Shown here: positions 19,376 through 19,879 of the stretch, piece by piece
Numbering within the stretch: position 1 is the first letter of the stretch
Layout: each line of letters begins with the position of its first letter
DNA from: Hirudo medicinalis
Lineage: Eukaryota > Annelida > Clitellata > Hirudinida > Hirudinidae
Direction of reading: 5' to 3'
Length of the DNA: 19,879 nt
NCBI GenBank assembly: GCA_011800805.1
Contig: MPNW01001587.1
Coordinates: 15,905-35,783 of the forward strand
The notes under the pieces: generated by a model
Told to the model about the DNA's origin: nothing
Seen by the model: the letters and a program-made list of their open reading frames with translations, nothing else
Database searches by the model: none
Program-made: the position numbers and the translations under genes

Positions 19376-19879
19376 ATTTATTTTCTATTTTATATTATAG
19401 ATATGTAATATATACAATGATTATTTTATATAACAAAAACGTTAGGAATAATAACTAAAATTAATTTCTATCCTTCAGTTCAGAATGAAAGAGAAAAAAA
19501 CAAAAACAAAAATTTTCTTGCGAAGCAAAGAATAAGAGAATGAATGATTCCAATTTATATGACCTCTAATTACTCTAATTAAGCTAATTACCACGCTCAA
19601 AACGCCTGATTGTCTCAAGTCCGTTGAGGTTGGTCCGATCCATTTCAATCTGGTCGAATGTGTTCACACATGCAATCGGCTGTCATGCTGTCGGATCAAT
19701 TTGACGATCTTATGTATAAATTTTTCTTTCCATTCCTTGAATAAATCAATTCAAATTGTTCTGACAACTCCGTCCTATTGGTTCTTCTACTTTTGCCAAC
19801 CTAGCTTATACATCCACTTCTTTTTTCTAGCTCAATAAATACAACGAAAAGGGTTTATTGTTATTATTATTATTATTAT
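19376..19879. other. 3' end of the window, no gene seen
   Basis: AT-rich sequence with no supported coding exon, ending in an ATT microsatellite at 19857-19879 that runs off the window. Confidence 0.5.

Overview
The window is nuclear DNA of an invertebrate animal. It is very AT-rich, with genes broken by short GT-AG introns, ATT/TA microsatellites, a hAT-like MITE and a tRNA-derived SINE. Protein architecture (LDL-receptor class A repeats, Thr/Ser/Pro-rich stretches, type II transmembrane serine proteases) says metazoan. A lophotrochozoan such as an annelid or mollusc is my guess, but nothing here fixes the phylum. All exon models are my own reading of splice sites, frame and paralogue comparison, without transcript support.

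Layout, all genes on the + strand. (1) 7-1636: 3' part of gene A, with two LDLa exons, one Thr-rich exon and polar linkers. (2) 1637-3584: gene-free, AT-rich, ending in a ~200 bp block that recurs downstream. (3) 3585-6197: gene B, with signal peptide, linkers, one intact LDLa exon, four Thr-rich exons and one decayed LDLa exon. (4) 6224-8592: gene-free, containing a second copy of the downstream block and a third, diverged tail copy. (5) 8593-11183: gene C, a secreted mucin-like protein built from 13 phase-1 exons and ending in a CAT microsatellite that breaks the Ser/Pro frame. (6) 11576-11630: signal-peptide-like exon with a stop at codon 3. (7) 11650-13981: gene D, a type II transmembrane serine protease with three LDLa repeats, an SRCR-like region and a complete catalytic triad. 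(8) 14753-16561: gene E, its tandem paralogue, with the Gly193 and Asp194 positions replaced by Trp and His. (9) 17940-18524: gene F, a small secreted peptide precursor. (10) 18829-19879: repeats.

Genes A, B, C, D and E look like one expanding local family or a set of reshuffled modules. Nearly every intron is phase 1, LDLa exons are single symmetric modules, and Thr-rich exons with their flanking introns have been duplicated. In contrast, the whole LDLa-SRCR-protease part of D and E is one intronless exon of about 1.5 kb. The plausible biology is extracellular: secreted mucin/LDLa proteins beside one probably active and one probably inactive membrane protease. The functional link among them is inference from proximity and shared modules only.
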